64,000 nt of DNA from Desulfosporosinus fructosivorans (GCF_004766045.1 NZ_SPQQ01000007.1:241228-305227), one strand, 5' to 3'; shown: positions 36,418 to 45,959, counted from the stretch's first letter. Notes: generated by a model not told the origin, from the sequence alone. Numbers and translations: made by a program.

Positions 36418-37008
36418 ATGGACTTTTTGAAAACCGTTATGTTAGACAAGAAAATTGGTGCAACAATTCGTAGGGTGGAGGATCTGAATCAAGCAATCCA
36501 CCATCCCAATATTGGTACTATCTTTCTTTTAGGTGCAAACATTAATATACTACCTTCCATTGTGAAAAAGGTTCACTCTGATAATAAAGTCTTACTAGTA
36601 CATCTCGATATGATGGAAGGCGCTGGTAAGGATAGGGCGGGGATACACCTACTAGCGAGAATGGGCCTGCGTGGTATTGTAACGACCAAACCAAATTTAG
36701 TTAAATATGCTAAGGAAGAAGGGATGGTGGTTATTCAACGCTTGTTTGTATTAGATTCTGAGTCGGTTAAAACAGGCATAAAGATGGCATCTAGTGTAAA
36801 ACCGGATGCGGTTGAAATCTTACCAGCGACCGTTCCTCACTTTGTAATTCAGGATATGAAGGGTGCTCTGGGCATACCGGTTCTCGGAGGAGGCCTATTG
36901 AGAACTGAAGAGGACGTAAGGCTTGCCTTAGCAAACGGTATAGACGCTGTATCTACAAGCTTGCGTCATTTGTGGGATATGGACTTTATTAATTGTGATC
37001 TTACATAA
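36418..37008 (+). CDS. glpP: Glycerol-3-phosphate responsive antiterminator
   Basis: GlpP, 196 aa, is an RNA-binding antiterminator with a TIM-barrel-like fold. In Bacillus it binds G3P and stops premature termination in glp leaders. Family stretches VHLDMMEGAGKDRAGI, GLRGIVTTKPNLV and VLGGGLLRTEEDV are all present. ATG follows ATAAGGGGA. Probable targets are the terminator-like hairpins before glpF and glpA. Gene order places it at the end of the glp block, just before glycolysis genes. Confidence 0.94.
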   Translation: MDFLKTVMLDKKIGATIRRVEDLNQAIHHPNIGTIFLLGANINILPSIVKKVHSDNKVLLVHLDMMEGAGKDRAGIHLLARMGLRGIVTTKPNLVKYAKEEGMVVIQRLFVLDSESVKTGIKMASSVKPDAVEILPATVPHFVIQDMKGALGIPVLGGGLLRTEEDVRLALANGIDAVSTSLRHLWDMDFINCDLT

Positions 37009-37313
37009 AAATTATTTGTACGATTGGTCCAGCCAGAATGCCCTTGCTGGAGTTATTTAGGAAAGAATGGTAAGCATTTTGTAATATAGACCGAAACGCG
37101 CCTTATTTGGCAGGAAACTGTAGCTTTAATGGAGAATTAGTAAATAAAGCGTTCTCAACTGAGAAACCACAAATGATCAATCTTTAAAAGTTCGGGGGAG
37201 TAAAAAGTTCCTTTTCTCGATATACTAAGGTATATTATAAGGTATATTATAGAAATAATGGAATGAATCGAGTGCAATCTGAACCCTAGCTCAAAGAGAA
37301 AGGGGATTTTGGT
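37009..37313. other. Intergenic region before pgk with direct repeats
   Basis: This 305-bp gap has no plausible gene. Two AAGGTATATTAT units stand in tandem at about 37227-37251 and could serve as a regulator site or a -10 region for the pgk operon. No CggR gene is present nearby to use an operator. Confidence 0.4.
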
Positions 37314-38498
37314 ATGAACAAAAAGAGTGTAAAAGATGTCAAGGTTCGAGGAAGACGCGTACTGGTAAGAGCAGATTTTAACGTACCTTTGGATGAGCAA
37401 GGAAAAATAACGGATGATACTCGGATCCGTGCCTCCCTTCCCACGATTGAATATCTCATCCAAGAAGGGGCTCGTGTCATTCTAACGTCCCACCTTGGGC
37501 GTCCCAAAGGAAAGGTCAATCTTAAATATTCCCTAGCTCCTGTTGCTAAGCGTTTGAGCGAGAAGTTGGCTCAAGATGTCCAACTAGCTGCGGACTGCGT
37601 AGGGGATGTAGCCATGGAAGCTGTAAGCAAGTTGCAAGATGGACAGGTTTTATTATTAGAAAATGTCCGTTTCCATGCAGAAGAAGAGAAAAACGATCCG
37701 ACGTTTGCTCGCGATCTGGCAACGCTTGCCGAACTTTTTGTCAACGATGCGTTTGGAACTGCGCATCGTGCTCATGCCTCCACAGAAGGGGTAACCCACT
37801 ATATTCCTGCTTTTGCGGGGTTACTTATGCAAAAGGAAGTCGAATTCATGGGCAATGCCTTGGAAAGGCCGGATCGCCCCTTTGTGGCCATTATCGGAGG
37901 TGCCAAGGTCAGCGATAAGATAGGCGTGATTGAAAACCTTCTCGAAAAGGTCGATGCCTTGATTATTGGGGGAGGAATGGCAAATACCTTCCTGAAAGCC
38001 CAAGGGTTTAAAGTAGGAAAATCCCTGCTCGAAGAGGAAAAATTAGACCTGGCAAAGCAACTCATCGAGAAAGCCAAAGCGAAAGGCGTGGAATTGGAAC
38101 TACCCATTGACGTGGTAGTAGCCAAAGCTTTCGAAGCCAATGCTCCTCACCGTACGGTGAGGGTGTCTGAGATTCAGGAAGATGAAATGGCTTTAGATAT
38201 TGGCTCGGCAAGCGCTGAGCGGTTCGCTGCTCGTATTTCAACCGCTAAGACAGTAATATGGAACGGCCCAATGGGTGTTTTTGAAATGGACGCTTTTGCC
38301 AAAGGAACTGAGCGAGTTGCCCAAGCTGTTGCCTCCTGTGGGGGGATCACGATTGTTGGAGGCGGAGATTCTGTGGCAGCGGTGGAAAAGATGGGCGTTG
38401 CAGATCAGATGACCCATATTTCAACAGGGGGGGGCGCTTCACTTGAGTTCCTCGAAGGGAAAGTACTGCCAGGTGTTGCCGCGTTAAACGAGGCGTGA
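37314..38498 (+). CDS. pgk: Phosphoglycerate kinase
   Basis: Pgk, 394 aa, makes ATP and 3-phosphoglycerate from 1,3-bisphosphoglycerate. The N-terminal VRADFNVPLD and the nucleotide-binding GGGDSVAAVEKMG are intact. Length is normal. ATG 37314 is preceded by GAAAGGGG. It opens the pgk-tpiA-gpmI-eno operon; the gap gene that usually precedes it is reduced to a remnant at 36.2 kb. Confidence 0.98.
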   Translation: MNKKSVKDVKVRGRRVLVRADFNVPLDEQGKITDDTRIRASLPTIEYLIQEGARVILTSHLGRPKGKVNLKYSLAPVAKRLSEKLAQDVQLAADCVGDVAMEAVSKLQDGQVLLLENVRFHAEEEKNDPTFARDLATLAELFVNDAFGTAHRAHASTEGVTHYIPAFAGLLMQKEVEFMGNALERPDRPFVAIIGGAKVSDKIGVIENLLEKVDALIIGGGMANTFLKAQGFKVGKSLLEEEKLDLAKQLIEKAKAKGVELELPIDVVVAKAFEANAPHRTVRVSEIQEDEMALDIGSASAERFAARISTAKTVIWNGPMGVFEMDAFAKGTERVAQAVASCGGITIVGGGDSVAAVEKMGVADQMTHISTGGGASLEFLEGKVLPGVAALNEA

Positions 38499-38725
38499 AG
38501 TCCGAAGAGCACTTTTCTGCATGCGTTCGCAGGTTACGCCACTGAAGAGCTGGACGTTCGTGAGTACGTCCGAACTTCAGGGATGGATGCAGGTCAACCT
38601 GCGGCACGCTACGGGGGAACGAACTTTTGGGCCCTCGTCTGGACAAGCGGCTTCAGCTAATGCGCTTGCTTTGCAAAAAAGGCTCCTTTGGTATTATGGG
38701 TTATGGAGAAGTGGAGGAATAATTA
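38499..38725. repeat. Hairpin-rich spacer between pgk and tpiA
   Basis: This 227-bp spacer holds several short stem-loops, including CTGCATGCGTTCGCAG, GGACGTTCGTGAGTACGTCC and GCAGGTCAACCTGC. It resembles the region after rpoN in style. It is unusual inside a glycolytic operon and may adjust transcript processing. A plus frame at 38521-38823 overlaps tpiA and is not credible as a gene. Confidence 0.5.
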
Positions 38726-39511
38726 ATGGCAAATCGACGGTCGGTTATCGCCGGCAATTGGAAAATGTTCAAAACTGTCAACGAAGCAGAAGATTATGCT
38801 GTGAAATTCTTAGAAGAGGTTAAGGATGTTACTGACCTCGACATTGTTCTTTGTGCTCCATTTACTGCGCTTAATCCGTTAAAGAATGAACTGGAAGAAA
38901 GTGTTGTGCACTTGGGTGCCCAAAACATGTCTTGGGCAGACCAAGGAGCCTATACTGGTGAAATTTCCGCTCAGATGCTTCTCGATGTCGCCTGCACGTA
39001 TGTGATACTCGGTCACTCCGAACGGCGAGAAATGTTCGGGGAAAAGGATGAGGAGATTAATAAGAAAGTGCAGAAAGCACTGGCTACAGGTTTGACGCCC
39101 ATCCTTTGTGTCGGGGAAAATTTAAACGTCCGAGAAGAGGGAAAAGCAGCAGAGAGGGTCAGTTCTCAGGTAGTGCAAGCTCTTTCTAGTATATCGAAAG
39201 AGGATCTGAGTCGAATTGTCATTGCCTACGAGCCTATCTGGGCGATCGGCACTGGGAAAACAGCGTCTAGTAAAGATGCCCAAGACATGTGTGCCACAAT
39301 CCGTGCCACTCTGAACGGTCTCATGGGACTTGGGGCGGAGCAAGTGCCCATTCTCTATGGCGGAAGTGTCAAGGCGGAGAACATTGCAGAACTATTGACG
39401 GAGCCTGACATTGACGGTGCCCTAGTCGGGGGAGCTAGCTTGGACCCCATAAGTTTTGCGAAACTTGTCCATAACGCTGCGTCTGTAGTTACACAAGTGG
39501 AAGGAAGATAG
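38726..39511 (+). CDS. tpiA: Triosephosphate isomerase
   Basis: TpiA, 261 aa, interconverts dihydroxyacetone phosphate and glyceraldehyde-3-phosphate. Catalytic residues lie in GNWKMFK (Lys), GHSERR (His) and AYEPIWAIGTGKTA (Glu). The phosphate loop GGSVKAENIAEL is normal. It also links glycerol use to glycolysis, since GlpABC makes dihydroxyacetone phosphate. ATG follows GTGGAGGAAT. The next gene starts two bases after its stop. Confidence 0.98.
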   Translation: MANRRSVIAGNWKMFKTVNEAEDYAVKFLEEVKDVTDLDIVLCAPFTALNPLKNELEESVVHLGAQNMSWADQGAYTGEISAQMLLDVACTYVILGHSERREMFGEKDEEINKKVQKALATGLTPILCVGENLNVREEGKAAERVSSQVVQALSSISKEDLSRIVIAYEPIWAIGTGKTASSKDAQDMCATIRATLNGLMGLGAEQVPILYGGSVKAENIAELLTEPDIDGALVGGASLDPISFAKLVHNAASVVTQVEGR

Positions 39512-39513
39512 TA

Positions 39514-41055
39514 ATGGGGATTAAACCTGTTCTCCTCATGATTTTAGATGGCTGGGGACATCGCGATGATATCGAAGGAAACGCCATAGCCCAAGCGAAT
39601 TTGCCAAATTTTAGGCGGTTGGAAACAACATACCCCCACACATTCCTTCAGGCATCAGGAGAAGCAGTCGGCTTACCAGCCGGTCAAATGGGAAATTCCG
39701 AAGTCGGGCATCTGAACATGGGTGCTGGTCGAGTAGTCTATCAGGAATTAACCCGTATCAATAAAGCAATTAGGACGGGAACTTTCTCTGAAAATGCTGT
39801 CTTGATTGAAGCGATGGATAACGCGAAACTTCATAACAAAGCCTTCCACCTTTTAGGCTTACTCTCTGACGGAGGAGTTCATTCCCATATAGAGCACTTG
39901 TTTGCCCTTCTAGAGCTGGCCAAGGAACAAGGCTTAACAAAAGTGTATATCCACGTCATTCTCGATGGTCGCGACGTCTTGCCCCAGAGTGCCAAACTTT
40001 ATATTACTCAACTGGAACAAAAAATCAGAGATCTCGGGATTGGCAAGATTGCCACTGTAAGTGGCCGTTACTATGTGATGGACCGAGATAATCGCTGGGA
40101 CCGCTTAGAAATGGGATACCATGCCTTGGCTTTAGGCGAAGGAAAATACGCAGCCAGTGCCTTAGCAGCCTTGGAGAGTTCCTATGATGTACGTGTGACG
40201 GACGAATTCGTGCTTCCAACCGTTATTGTTGATCAAGAAGGAAAACCCGTGGGCGCTGTTCAAGAGGGCGACAGCGTGCTCTTCTTTAACTTCCGTTCAG
40301 ATCGGGCGCGGGAAATCGCCCATACCTTCGCAGACGAAGAGGTCGCAGGCTTTGCCTGTCCTATTCACCCACGAGTTCACTTTGTGTGCATGACTCAGTA
40401 TGAGGACACAATCTGCGCACCGATCGCGTTCCCCCAACAAAATTTAAAAAACACGTTGGGAGAAATCATTTCCCAACACGGATTAAAACAGTTGCGGATA
40501 GCAGAAACTGAGAAATATGCGCATGTGACCTTCTTTTTTAACGGCGGACTCGAAGAAGCTAATCCAGGAGAGGATCGAATTCTTATTCCTTCTCCTAAAG
40601 TAGCAACCTATAACCTTCAGCCTGAGATGAGTGCACCGCAATTAACCAAAGCCCTCCTATTGCAATTAAGGAAAAATACCCACGATGTGATCATTCTTAA
40701 TTTTGCTAACCCAGATATGGTGGGTCATACGGGGGTGTTCGAGGCAACTATCAAGGCGGTAGAGGCGGTAGACCGATGCATAGGTGAGATATACGATGAG
40801 TTAGAAAAACTGAATGGGACCCTCCTTATTACGGCTGACCATGGGAATGCAGAAGCCAAGGTAGATCTAGAGACGGATCTTCCTCTAACTGCCCACTCCA
40901 CAAATTTGGTACCTTTTATTCTGGTCAATGATAAGTATAAAGGGCAGAAGCTACGCGAAGGCGGTGCTCTCTGCGACGTTGCGCCCACGCTTCTCGAAAT
41001 ACTCGATCTTCCAAAACCCGAAGAAATGACTGGTCAATCGTTACTTAAGTTTTAA
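39514..41055 (+). CDS. gpmI: 2,3-bisphosphoglycerate-independent phosphoglycerate mutase
   Basis: GpmI, 513 aa, is the manganese-dependent mutase that moves phosphate from C3 to C2 of glycerate. MILDGWGHRDD carries metal ligands and MGNSEVGHLNMGAGR contains the nucleophilic serine. Later ligands are in NFANPDMVGHTG and ITADHGNAE. ATG 39514 almost touches the tpiA stop and follows GGAAG, implying tight coupling. Confidence 0.98.
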   Translation: MGIKPVLLMILDGWGHRDDIEGNAIAQANLPNFRRLETTYPHTFLQASGEAVGLPAGQMGNSEVGHLNMGAGRVVYQELTRINKAIRTGTFSENAVLIEAMDNAKLHNKAFHLLGLLSDGGVHSHIEHLFALLELAKEQGLTKVYIHVILDGRDVLPQSAKLYITQLEQKIRDLGIGKIATVSGRYYVMDRDNRWDRLEMGYHALALGEGKYAASALAALESSYDVRVTDEFVLPTVIVDQEGKPVGAVQEGDSVLFFNFRSDRAREIAHTFADEEVAGFACPIHPRVHFVCMTQYEDTICAPIAFPQQNLKNTLGEIISQHGLKQLRIAETEKYAHVTFFFNGGLEEANPGEDRILIPSPKVATYNLQPEMSAPQLTKALLLQLRKNTHDVIILNFANPDMVGHTGVFEATIKAVEAVDRCIGEIYDELEKLNGTLLITADHGNAEAKVDLETDLPLTAHSTNLVPFILVNDKYKGQKLREGGALCDVAPTLLEILDLPKPEEMTGQSLLKF

Positions 41056-41159
41056 ACCCAGACCAGATCGAATAGATCAGTTTAAGTCTTGAATTTAATT
41101 TCAAGGCTTTTCAATAAGCATGGACTCAAAATGGGAGTTAAATAAAGGGGGAAATTATA

Positions 41160-42437
41160 ATGAGTTACATTACAGATGTTTATGCTCGTGAGATTTTGGA
41201 TTCTCGGGGGAATCCGACCGTAGAAGTAGATGTCGTACTTACAGACGGAATCATAGGGCGTGCGGCTGTCCCCTCGGGAGCTTCGACAGGAGCTTTTGAA
41301 GCGGTGGAACTTCGGGACGGAGATGCTACCCGCTTTATGGGTAAAGGGGTACTAAAAGCAGTCGAAAATGTCAACTTACTAATCAGCCCAGAGGTCGAGG
41401 GAATGAATCCGTTTGACCAACCAGGCTTGGATCGTCTATTGATTGATCTTGACGGAACCCCAAATAAGGGGAAACTGGGAGCGAACGCGATCCTAGGTGT
41501 ATCCCTGGCCACAGCTAAAGCAGCTGCGGAATCGCTCGGATTACCCCTCTATCAATATTTGGGCGGCGTTAACGCTAAAGAACTACCAGTGCCAATGATG
41601 AATATTTTAAACGGTGGACAACATGCCGATAACAACGTGGATATTCAGGAATTTATGGTAATGCCGGTTGGAGCGTCGAGTTTTGCAGAGGGATTGCGCA
41701 TGGGGACCGAAGTGTATCACAGTCTGAAAGCTGTGCTAAAGGAAAAAGCTCTTGCCACAGCAGTTGGAGATGAAGGCGGTTTTGCACCTAGCCTCGAATC
41801 CAACGAAGATGCGCTGCTTTGCATTGTTGACGCGATTCAAAGGGCAGGGTATATTCCTGGTGACGATGTGGCCTTAGCTCTTGATGTGGCAGCCACTGAA
41901 ATGTATGAAGATGGAGTCTACAACTTAGTGGGGGAAGGGGTTAAGAAGACTTCGGATGAGATGATTGATTACTATGAAGGACTAATCGAGCGCTATCCGA
42001 TTGTTTCCATTGAAGACGGGTTGCACGAAGATGACTGGGAAGGCTGGCGTAAACTGACCGAGCGCTTGGGAGATCGCATTCAGCTTGTCGGGGACGACTT
42101 ATTTGTGACTAATCCTGAGCGGTTGGCCCGTGGAATTAAGGAGAAATGCGCTAATTCCATTCTAATAAAGCTCAATCAAATAGGCACCTTAACAGAAACC
42201 CTAGATGCCATCGAAATGGCCAAAAGAGCAGGCTATACCGCAGTCGTCTCTCATCGTTCTGGCGAGACAGAAGACGTTACCCTCGCCCATGTCGCTGTTG
42301 CTGTCAATGCAGGTATGATCAAAACTGGGGCTCCAGCACGTACCGAGCGGGTAGCCAAGTACAACGAATTACTCCGGATTGAAGAGGAACTTGGAGAGAG
42401 TGCAGTGTATCGTGGCCGAAAAGCATTAGCTAGATAG
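41160..42437 (+). CDS. eno: Enolase
   Basis: Enolase, 425 aa, dehydrates 2-phosphoglycerate to phosphoenolpyruvate. Conserved segments include SGASTGAFEAVELRDGD, GDEGGFAPSL, the magnesium ligands in SIEDGL and VGDDLFVTN, and SHRSGETED near the C-terminus. ATG follows AAAGGGGG. It is the last glycolytic gene of the operon. Confidence 0.98.
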   Translation: MSYITDVYAREILDSRGNPTVEVDVVLTDGIIGRAAVPSGASTGAFEAVELRDGDATRFMGKGVLKAVENVNLLISPEVEGMNPFDQPGLDRLLIDLDGTPNKGKLGANAILGVSLATAKAAAESLGLPLYQYLGGVNAKELPVPMMNILNGGQHADNNVDIQEFMVMPVGASSFAEGLRMGTEVYHSLKAVLKEKALATAVGDEGGFAPSLESNEDALLCIVDAIQRAGYIPGDDVALALDVAATEMYEDGVYNLVGEGVKKTSDEMIDYYEGLIERYPIVSIEDGLHEDDWEGWRKLTERLGDRIQLVGDDLFVTNPERLARGIKEKCANSILIKLNQIGTLTETLDAIEMAKRAGYTAVVSHRSGETEDVTLAHVAVAVNAGMIKTGAPARTERVAKYNELLRIEEELGESAVYRGRKALAR

Positions 42438-42619
42438 AGATGATGATGTGAAGTTGCACGTCGCACTACAGCGTGGGAACGACTGAGACTGAGTTGATCC
42501 GCGAAGATCAGCTTAACGCTGAAGCTTATTGAGTTTTTATGAGGCTTGTGTTAAACTAAATCTACTGATAAGTAGGTTTATTAATATGTGACATGGTTTG
42601 CATAGAGGGAGTGAGTTAA

Positions 42620-42847
42620 TTGGTAATTGCTTTAGTTGTTCTGTTGATCCTTAGCTCTGTAGGACTCATCGCAACTGTATTATTTCAGTCTGGCAGAAGT
42701 GCTGGTTTATCAGGAGCTATTACAGGAGCTGGAGAGTCTGTCTTTGGAAAAAAGAAAGGCATGGATGAATTATTAGCGAAATTCACGGCTGCTTTGGCTG
42801 CCGTCTTTCTACTGAGTAGTTTGGGTCTTGCAATGCTTATGAAATAA
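42620..42847 (+). CDS. secG: Preprotein translocase subunit SecG
   Basis: SecG, 75 aa, is the small membrane partner of SecYE. Two hydrophobic segments flank the conserved loop FQSGRSAGLSGAITGAGESVFGKKKG. It helps protein export through the Sec channel. The start is TTG at 42620 after GAGGGAGTG. The position after eno is common in Firmicutes. Confidence 0.94.
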   Translation: MVIALVVLLILSSVGLIATVLFQSGRSAGLSGAITGAGESVFGKKKGMDELLAKFTAALAAVFLLSSLGLAMLMK

Positions 42848-42891
42848 ACCTGATCATGGCTTCATTCTCAAGCGAATATGGCCAAACTAAG

Positions 42892-42919
42892 GAGGGGCAC
42901 TTCATGAGAAGTGTCCCTT
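42892..42919 (+). terminator. Hairpin after secG
   Basis: GAGGGGCACTTC pairs with GAAGTGTCCCTTC around ATGA. It has no T-run, so termination is uncertain. It lies just before the esterase gene. Confidence 0.6.
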
Positions 42920-42965
42920 CGTGCAACTGTTAGGGTTGAATATGGATAGTTGGGAGGGCATGCAG

Positions 42966-43733
42966 GTGGAACTTCAAAAGCGCTTAGTAGAGCCCTTTCA
43001 TTTTTCGGGAAACCATGTTGGGTGCTTACTCATTCATGGGTTTTCGGGTTCCCCTTCAGAAATGCGCTTGTTGGGCGAATGTCTGGCTAAGTTGGGGTGG
43101 ACGGTCCATGGAATACGACTATCAGGACACGGGACAACTCCAGAAGAGATGGCAAAGACACGCTGGGAAGACTGGACTAAAGACGCTGTAGCTGGGGTAG
43201 CAGAACTACGGAAAACATGCGACACTGTAATTGGGGTCGGCCTTTCTATGGGGGGATTGCTTGCACTTCATTTAGCGACGCTTGGCTTGCTCGACGGGAT
43301 TGTTACCTTGAATGCACCGATGGTACTTGCTGATCGGAGAACCCGTTACGCCAAGCTTATTAGGCCGTTTATAACGTTTATAGGAAAACCAAAGTCACAT
43401 CGTGTAGCATCAGCTCCAGAGTCAATACCTGAGCGCTTTGTCTATGAACGGATTCCAGTGGATGGCCTAGTTTCCCTAAACAGAGGGATCCGTCAAGTGC
43501 GCAGCAAGCTTTCTTCTATTACATGCCCGGCCTTACTGATGCAAAGCAGGAAGGATTTTACGGTGAACCCAGTGAGCGTTCAAATCATTCATGAGCAAAT
43601 CAAGCACGTGAATCCTATCGTCCACTATTGGGAAAAATCCGGGCACATCCTAACCCTTGGGCGGGAGCGAGAAGAAGTTGCGTTGAAAGTCCATGAATTT
43701 CTTCAAAAGTTCACTACAGAGACTAGCGTCTAA
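42966..43733 (+). CDS. Alpha/beta hydrolase (carboxylesterase/monoacylglycerol lipase type)
   Basis: This protein of about 255 aa has an alpha/beta hydrolase fold. The oxyanion stretch is LLIHGFSGSPSEM, the nucleophile elbow is GVGLSMGG, and the final histidine is in KSGHILTLG. It resembles the Est30-like carboxylesterases found between secG and rnr in Firmicutes. The frame is open from 42921; GTG 42966 is best spaced from GGGAGGG, with ATG 42960 as the alternative. The expected neighbour, the RNase R gene rnr, is not here. Confidence 0.87.
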   Translation: MELQKRLVEPFHFSGNHVGCLLIHGFSGSPSEMRLLGECLAKLGWTVHGIRLSGHGTTPEEMAKTRWEDWTKDAVAGVAELRKTCDTVIGVGLSMGGLLALHLATLGLLDGIVTLNAPMVLADRRTRYAKLIRPFITFIGKPKSHRVASAPESIPERFVYERIPVDGLVSLNRGIRQVRSKLSSITCPALLMQSRKDFTVNPVSVQIIHEQIKHVNPIVHYWEKSGHILTLGREREEVALKVHEFLQKFTTETSV

Positions 43734-43767
43734 TCGAGAAGAGTATATAATCATGTGAGAGGAAGCT

Positions 43768-44328
43768 GTGGATATGATGACACGGGAAGAAGCCTATTCA
43801 GAGTTAATCAAGTATGTAGATAATAAAAACTTATTGAAACATATGATTTCAACAGAAGTAGTACTTATCCGTTTAGCTAAGCATTTTGATCAGGATCCAG
43901 ATTTATGGGGGATGACAGGCCTTCTGCATGACATCGATTATGAAGATACGAAGGAACAACCGGAAGTCCACTCTCTAAAGGGAGCAGAAATGCTAGAAAG
44001 CATGGGTTTCCCAGAAGAGCTTGTCTATGCCGTAAAAGTTCACAATCAGCGGCATGGATTGCCCTGTATCTCCTTATTAGATAAAGCACTTTATGCGACA
44101 GATCCAATGACAGGTCTTATCGTAGCAGGTGCCCTAGTCCGACCAGAAAAGAAAATTGCAGCGGTTGATGTCCAATATCTTAGGAAAAAGTTCGATCAAA
44201 AGGCGTTTGCCCGCGGAGCGGACCGCGACCAAATTCTCACTTGCAGTGAACTAGGACTTTCTTTAGAGGAGTTCCTGGGATACGGACTAGAAGCGATGCA
44301 AGGAATTTCTAATGAACTGGAGCTTTAA
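43768..44328 (+). CDS. HD domain protein
   Basis: This 186-aa protein is a single HD phosphohydrolase-type domain with LLHDIDYEDT. A histidine before it (KHMISTEVV) and HNQRHG after it complete the likely metal site. Substrates of this group are unknown; relatives include nucleotide and cyclic-nucleotide hydrolases. GTG 43768 follows GAGGAAG; ATGs at 43774 and 43777 are possible. It sits between the esterase and smpB, where many relatives have rnr. Confidence 0.85.
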   Translation: MDMMTREEAYSELIKYVDNKNLLKHMISTEVVLIRLAKHFDQDPDLWGMTGLLHDIDYEDTKEQPEVHSLKGAEMLESMGFPEELVYAVKVHNQRHGLPCISLLDKALYATDPMTGLIVAGALVRPEKKIAAVDVQYLRKKFDQKAFARGADRDQILTCSELGLSLEEFLGYGLEAMQGISNELEL

Positions 44329-44352
44329 AAGCGGCAAATAAACGCGATGCGA

Positions 44353-44382
44353 CTTGGTAAAAATAGGTAATTCGTGATATAA
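44353..44382 (+). promoter_or_regulatory. Promoter of smpB
   Basis: TTGGTA and an extended -10, TGATATAAT, are separated by 18 bases, about 30 bases before the smpB start. Confidence 0.65.
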
Positions 44383-44411
44383 TAAGATATTAGGTGAGAG
44401 GAGGATTCATT

Positions 44412-44882
44412 ATGCCCTCTGAAGGAATAAAAATTGTCTCTGAAAATCGTAAAGCGTTCCACGATTATTTCATTGATGATAGGGTTGAGGCAGGGATCAT
44501 TCTTACCGGAACAGAAATAAAATCCATTCGTAACGGGAAGGTGAACTTGAAAGACAGTTATGCTCGCATAACCAATGGAGAAATATGGGTTCATCAGATG
44601 CACATCAGTCCTTATGAACAGGGTAACCGTTACAATCATGAGCCACTTCGACCACGCAAGTTACTGCTACATCGTAACGAGATCAACAAGTTAGTCGGGA
44701 AAATCCAGTTACAAGGACTGACCCTTCTCCCAATTAAGATTTATCTTAAAAACGGTATGGCCAAAGTCGAATTAGCTGTTGGCCAAGGAAAGAAAAATTA
44801 CGATAAGCGTCAGGTATTAGCTGAACGAGAAGGCAAACGTGATATTGAACGAGCTCTAAGAGATCGCAATAAAGCCTATTAA
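44412..44882 (+). CDS. smpB: SsrA-binding protein SmpB
   Basis: SmpB, 156 aa, binds tmRNA and fits it into stalled ribosomes. Family segments include ENRKAFHDYFI, GIILTGTEIKSIRNGKVNLKDSY and the basic C-terminal tail KKNYDKRQVLAEREGKRDIERA. ATG 44412 follows GAGAGGAGG; the frame is open from 44394. Its RNA partner ssrA lies 93 bases downstream. Confidence 0.97.
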   Translation: MPSEGIKIVSENRKAFHDYFIDDRVEAGIILTGTEIKSIRNGKVNLKDSYARITNGEIWVHQMHISPYEQGNRYNHEPLRPRKLLLHRNEINKLVGKIQLQGLTLLPIKIYLKNGMAKVELAVGQGKKNYDKRQVLAEREGKRDIERALRDRNKAY

Positions 44883-44926
44883 ATAAGATTTACCATAAAA
44901 ATGTAACAATACCATCGATATTCAGC

Positions 44927-44954
44927 TTTGTTTTTAGCACAAATATGTTATACT
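44927..44954 (+). promoter_or_regulatory. Promoter of ssrA
   Basis: TTTGTT and TATACT are separated by 16 bases and end about 22 bases before the mature tmRNA 5' end, leaving a short leader for RNase P to remove. Confidence 0.65.
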
Positions 44955-44975
44955 ATGAATATAGAACACTCACAT

Positions 44976-45326
44976 GGGGGCGTTTTAGACTCGCTCGGAG
45001 AAGTAGTGGCAAGAGTTGCGCGTCGAGATTCCACCTGGTCTCGTTAATCGGTGGACCTTTTTAATTGCAAACAACGAATACGCTCTAGCTGCTTAAGTGT
45101 CGCTAGCATCCTGCCTTCTGAACCTACGGTGAAGGGCCAGGGTGTCAATTAGTAGGTTGCTCTAACGTCAATGCTCGGAGACGTTAGCTAAGATTATCGA
45201 GCTAGCCTGAACCGAATCCTTTCCTTTAGGAGTTATGACTGGCGAAACTTAAATTAAAGGATACACGCGTAGACGCTTTTGTGGCAGCTCTTCGATACAG
45301 GGGTGCAAATCCCCTCGCCTCCGCCA
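44976..45326 (+). ncRNA. ssrA: Transfer-messenger RNA (tmRNA)
   Basis: tmRNA rescues stalled ribosomes and tags the product for destruction. The 5' end GGGGGCG pairs with CGCCTCC near 45316-45322, leaving a G-U third pair typical of alanine-charged tmRNA, and the RNA ends in CCA at 45326. The T-arm loop is TGCAAAT between AGGGG and CCCCT. The tag frame starts at GCA 45067 and reads ANNEYALAA with stop TAA at 45094. The discriminator base appears to be G, which is unusual. Its 3' end is a common integration site, and accessory DNA starts right after it. Confidence 0.95.
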
Positions 45327-45959
45327 AAACAGTATTACACAAACACTTATTACTTTATGACCCGACCCCATAAGTTAGCCGCTTTGGCAAACTTATATGT
45401 CCTCCATAAATTCTTCTGCTAGGCCAATTAAATATACTATTATGCGTTCATGCAAATTGAGGTTTGACGTTTAGCACGTTATTTTGTACAAAATAATATG
45501 ACAACAAGAAAAGACTAGCCATTACATAATTAGGCTAGTCTTGCTTTTATATGGAAAAGGGAAAATTTGGCAACATGCCGAAACTGTATATATTATTGTT
45601 TATAGATAAGCAATAATATATGTTCCTGTGGACAGGACACGTGGAGTGCTTGATAGTGCTATATTTGCTTTGAGTGAAAGCATTGGTATAGCGGGTTTGA
45701 GAGGCGTATAGTCTTTTTGGAGTAAGAGGCGTACGGGGAACTATATTGGATTTCTATTGCCAGATCAGTTCAAAATTTGAACGGACTGGCTTTTTTGCAT
45801 TTTATTGAGGAATTTCTCGATCTTAGGAGGAAAATCAGGAAAGATGTGGAAATATTAGAGGGAATTGTTTGGAGAGCTTTAAAGACACCCTATATGGGTT
45901 CTTAAACGCTATGAACGGTATACGTTTGTTTACGGATAGTGAATAGGAGTGTGATTTAA
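45327..45959. other. Gene-free start of the island with two terminators
   Basis: This 633-bp stretch has no credible ORF. A terminator at 45511-45550 pairs GACTAGCC with GGCTAGTC before a T-rich tract and probably ends ssrA read-through. A second hairpin at 45759-45796 (GCCAG...CTGGC around TTCAAATTTGAA, then T6) ends another transcript. No integrase gene is here. I saw no repeat of the ssrA 3' end inside it. Confidence 0.6.

Noticed and set aside
38521..38823. 100-aa ORF between pgk and tpiA
   Set aside because: It overlaps the start of tpiA and consists of translated hairpins; there is no supporting ribosome site.
44976..45326. Protein-coding reading of the region after smpB
   Set aside because: The stem pairing, tag frame and CCA end identify it as tmRNA.
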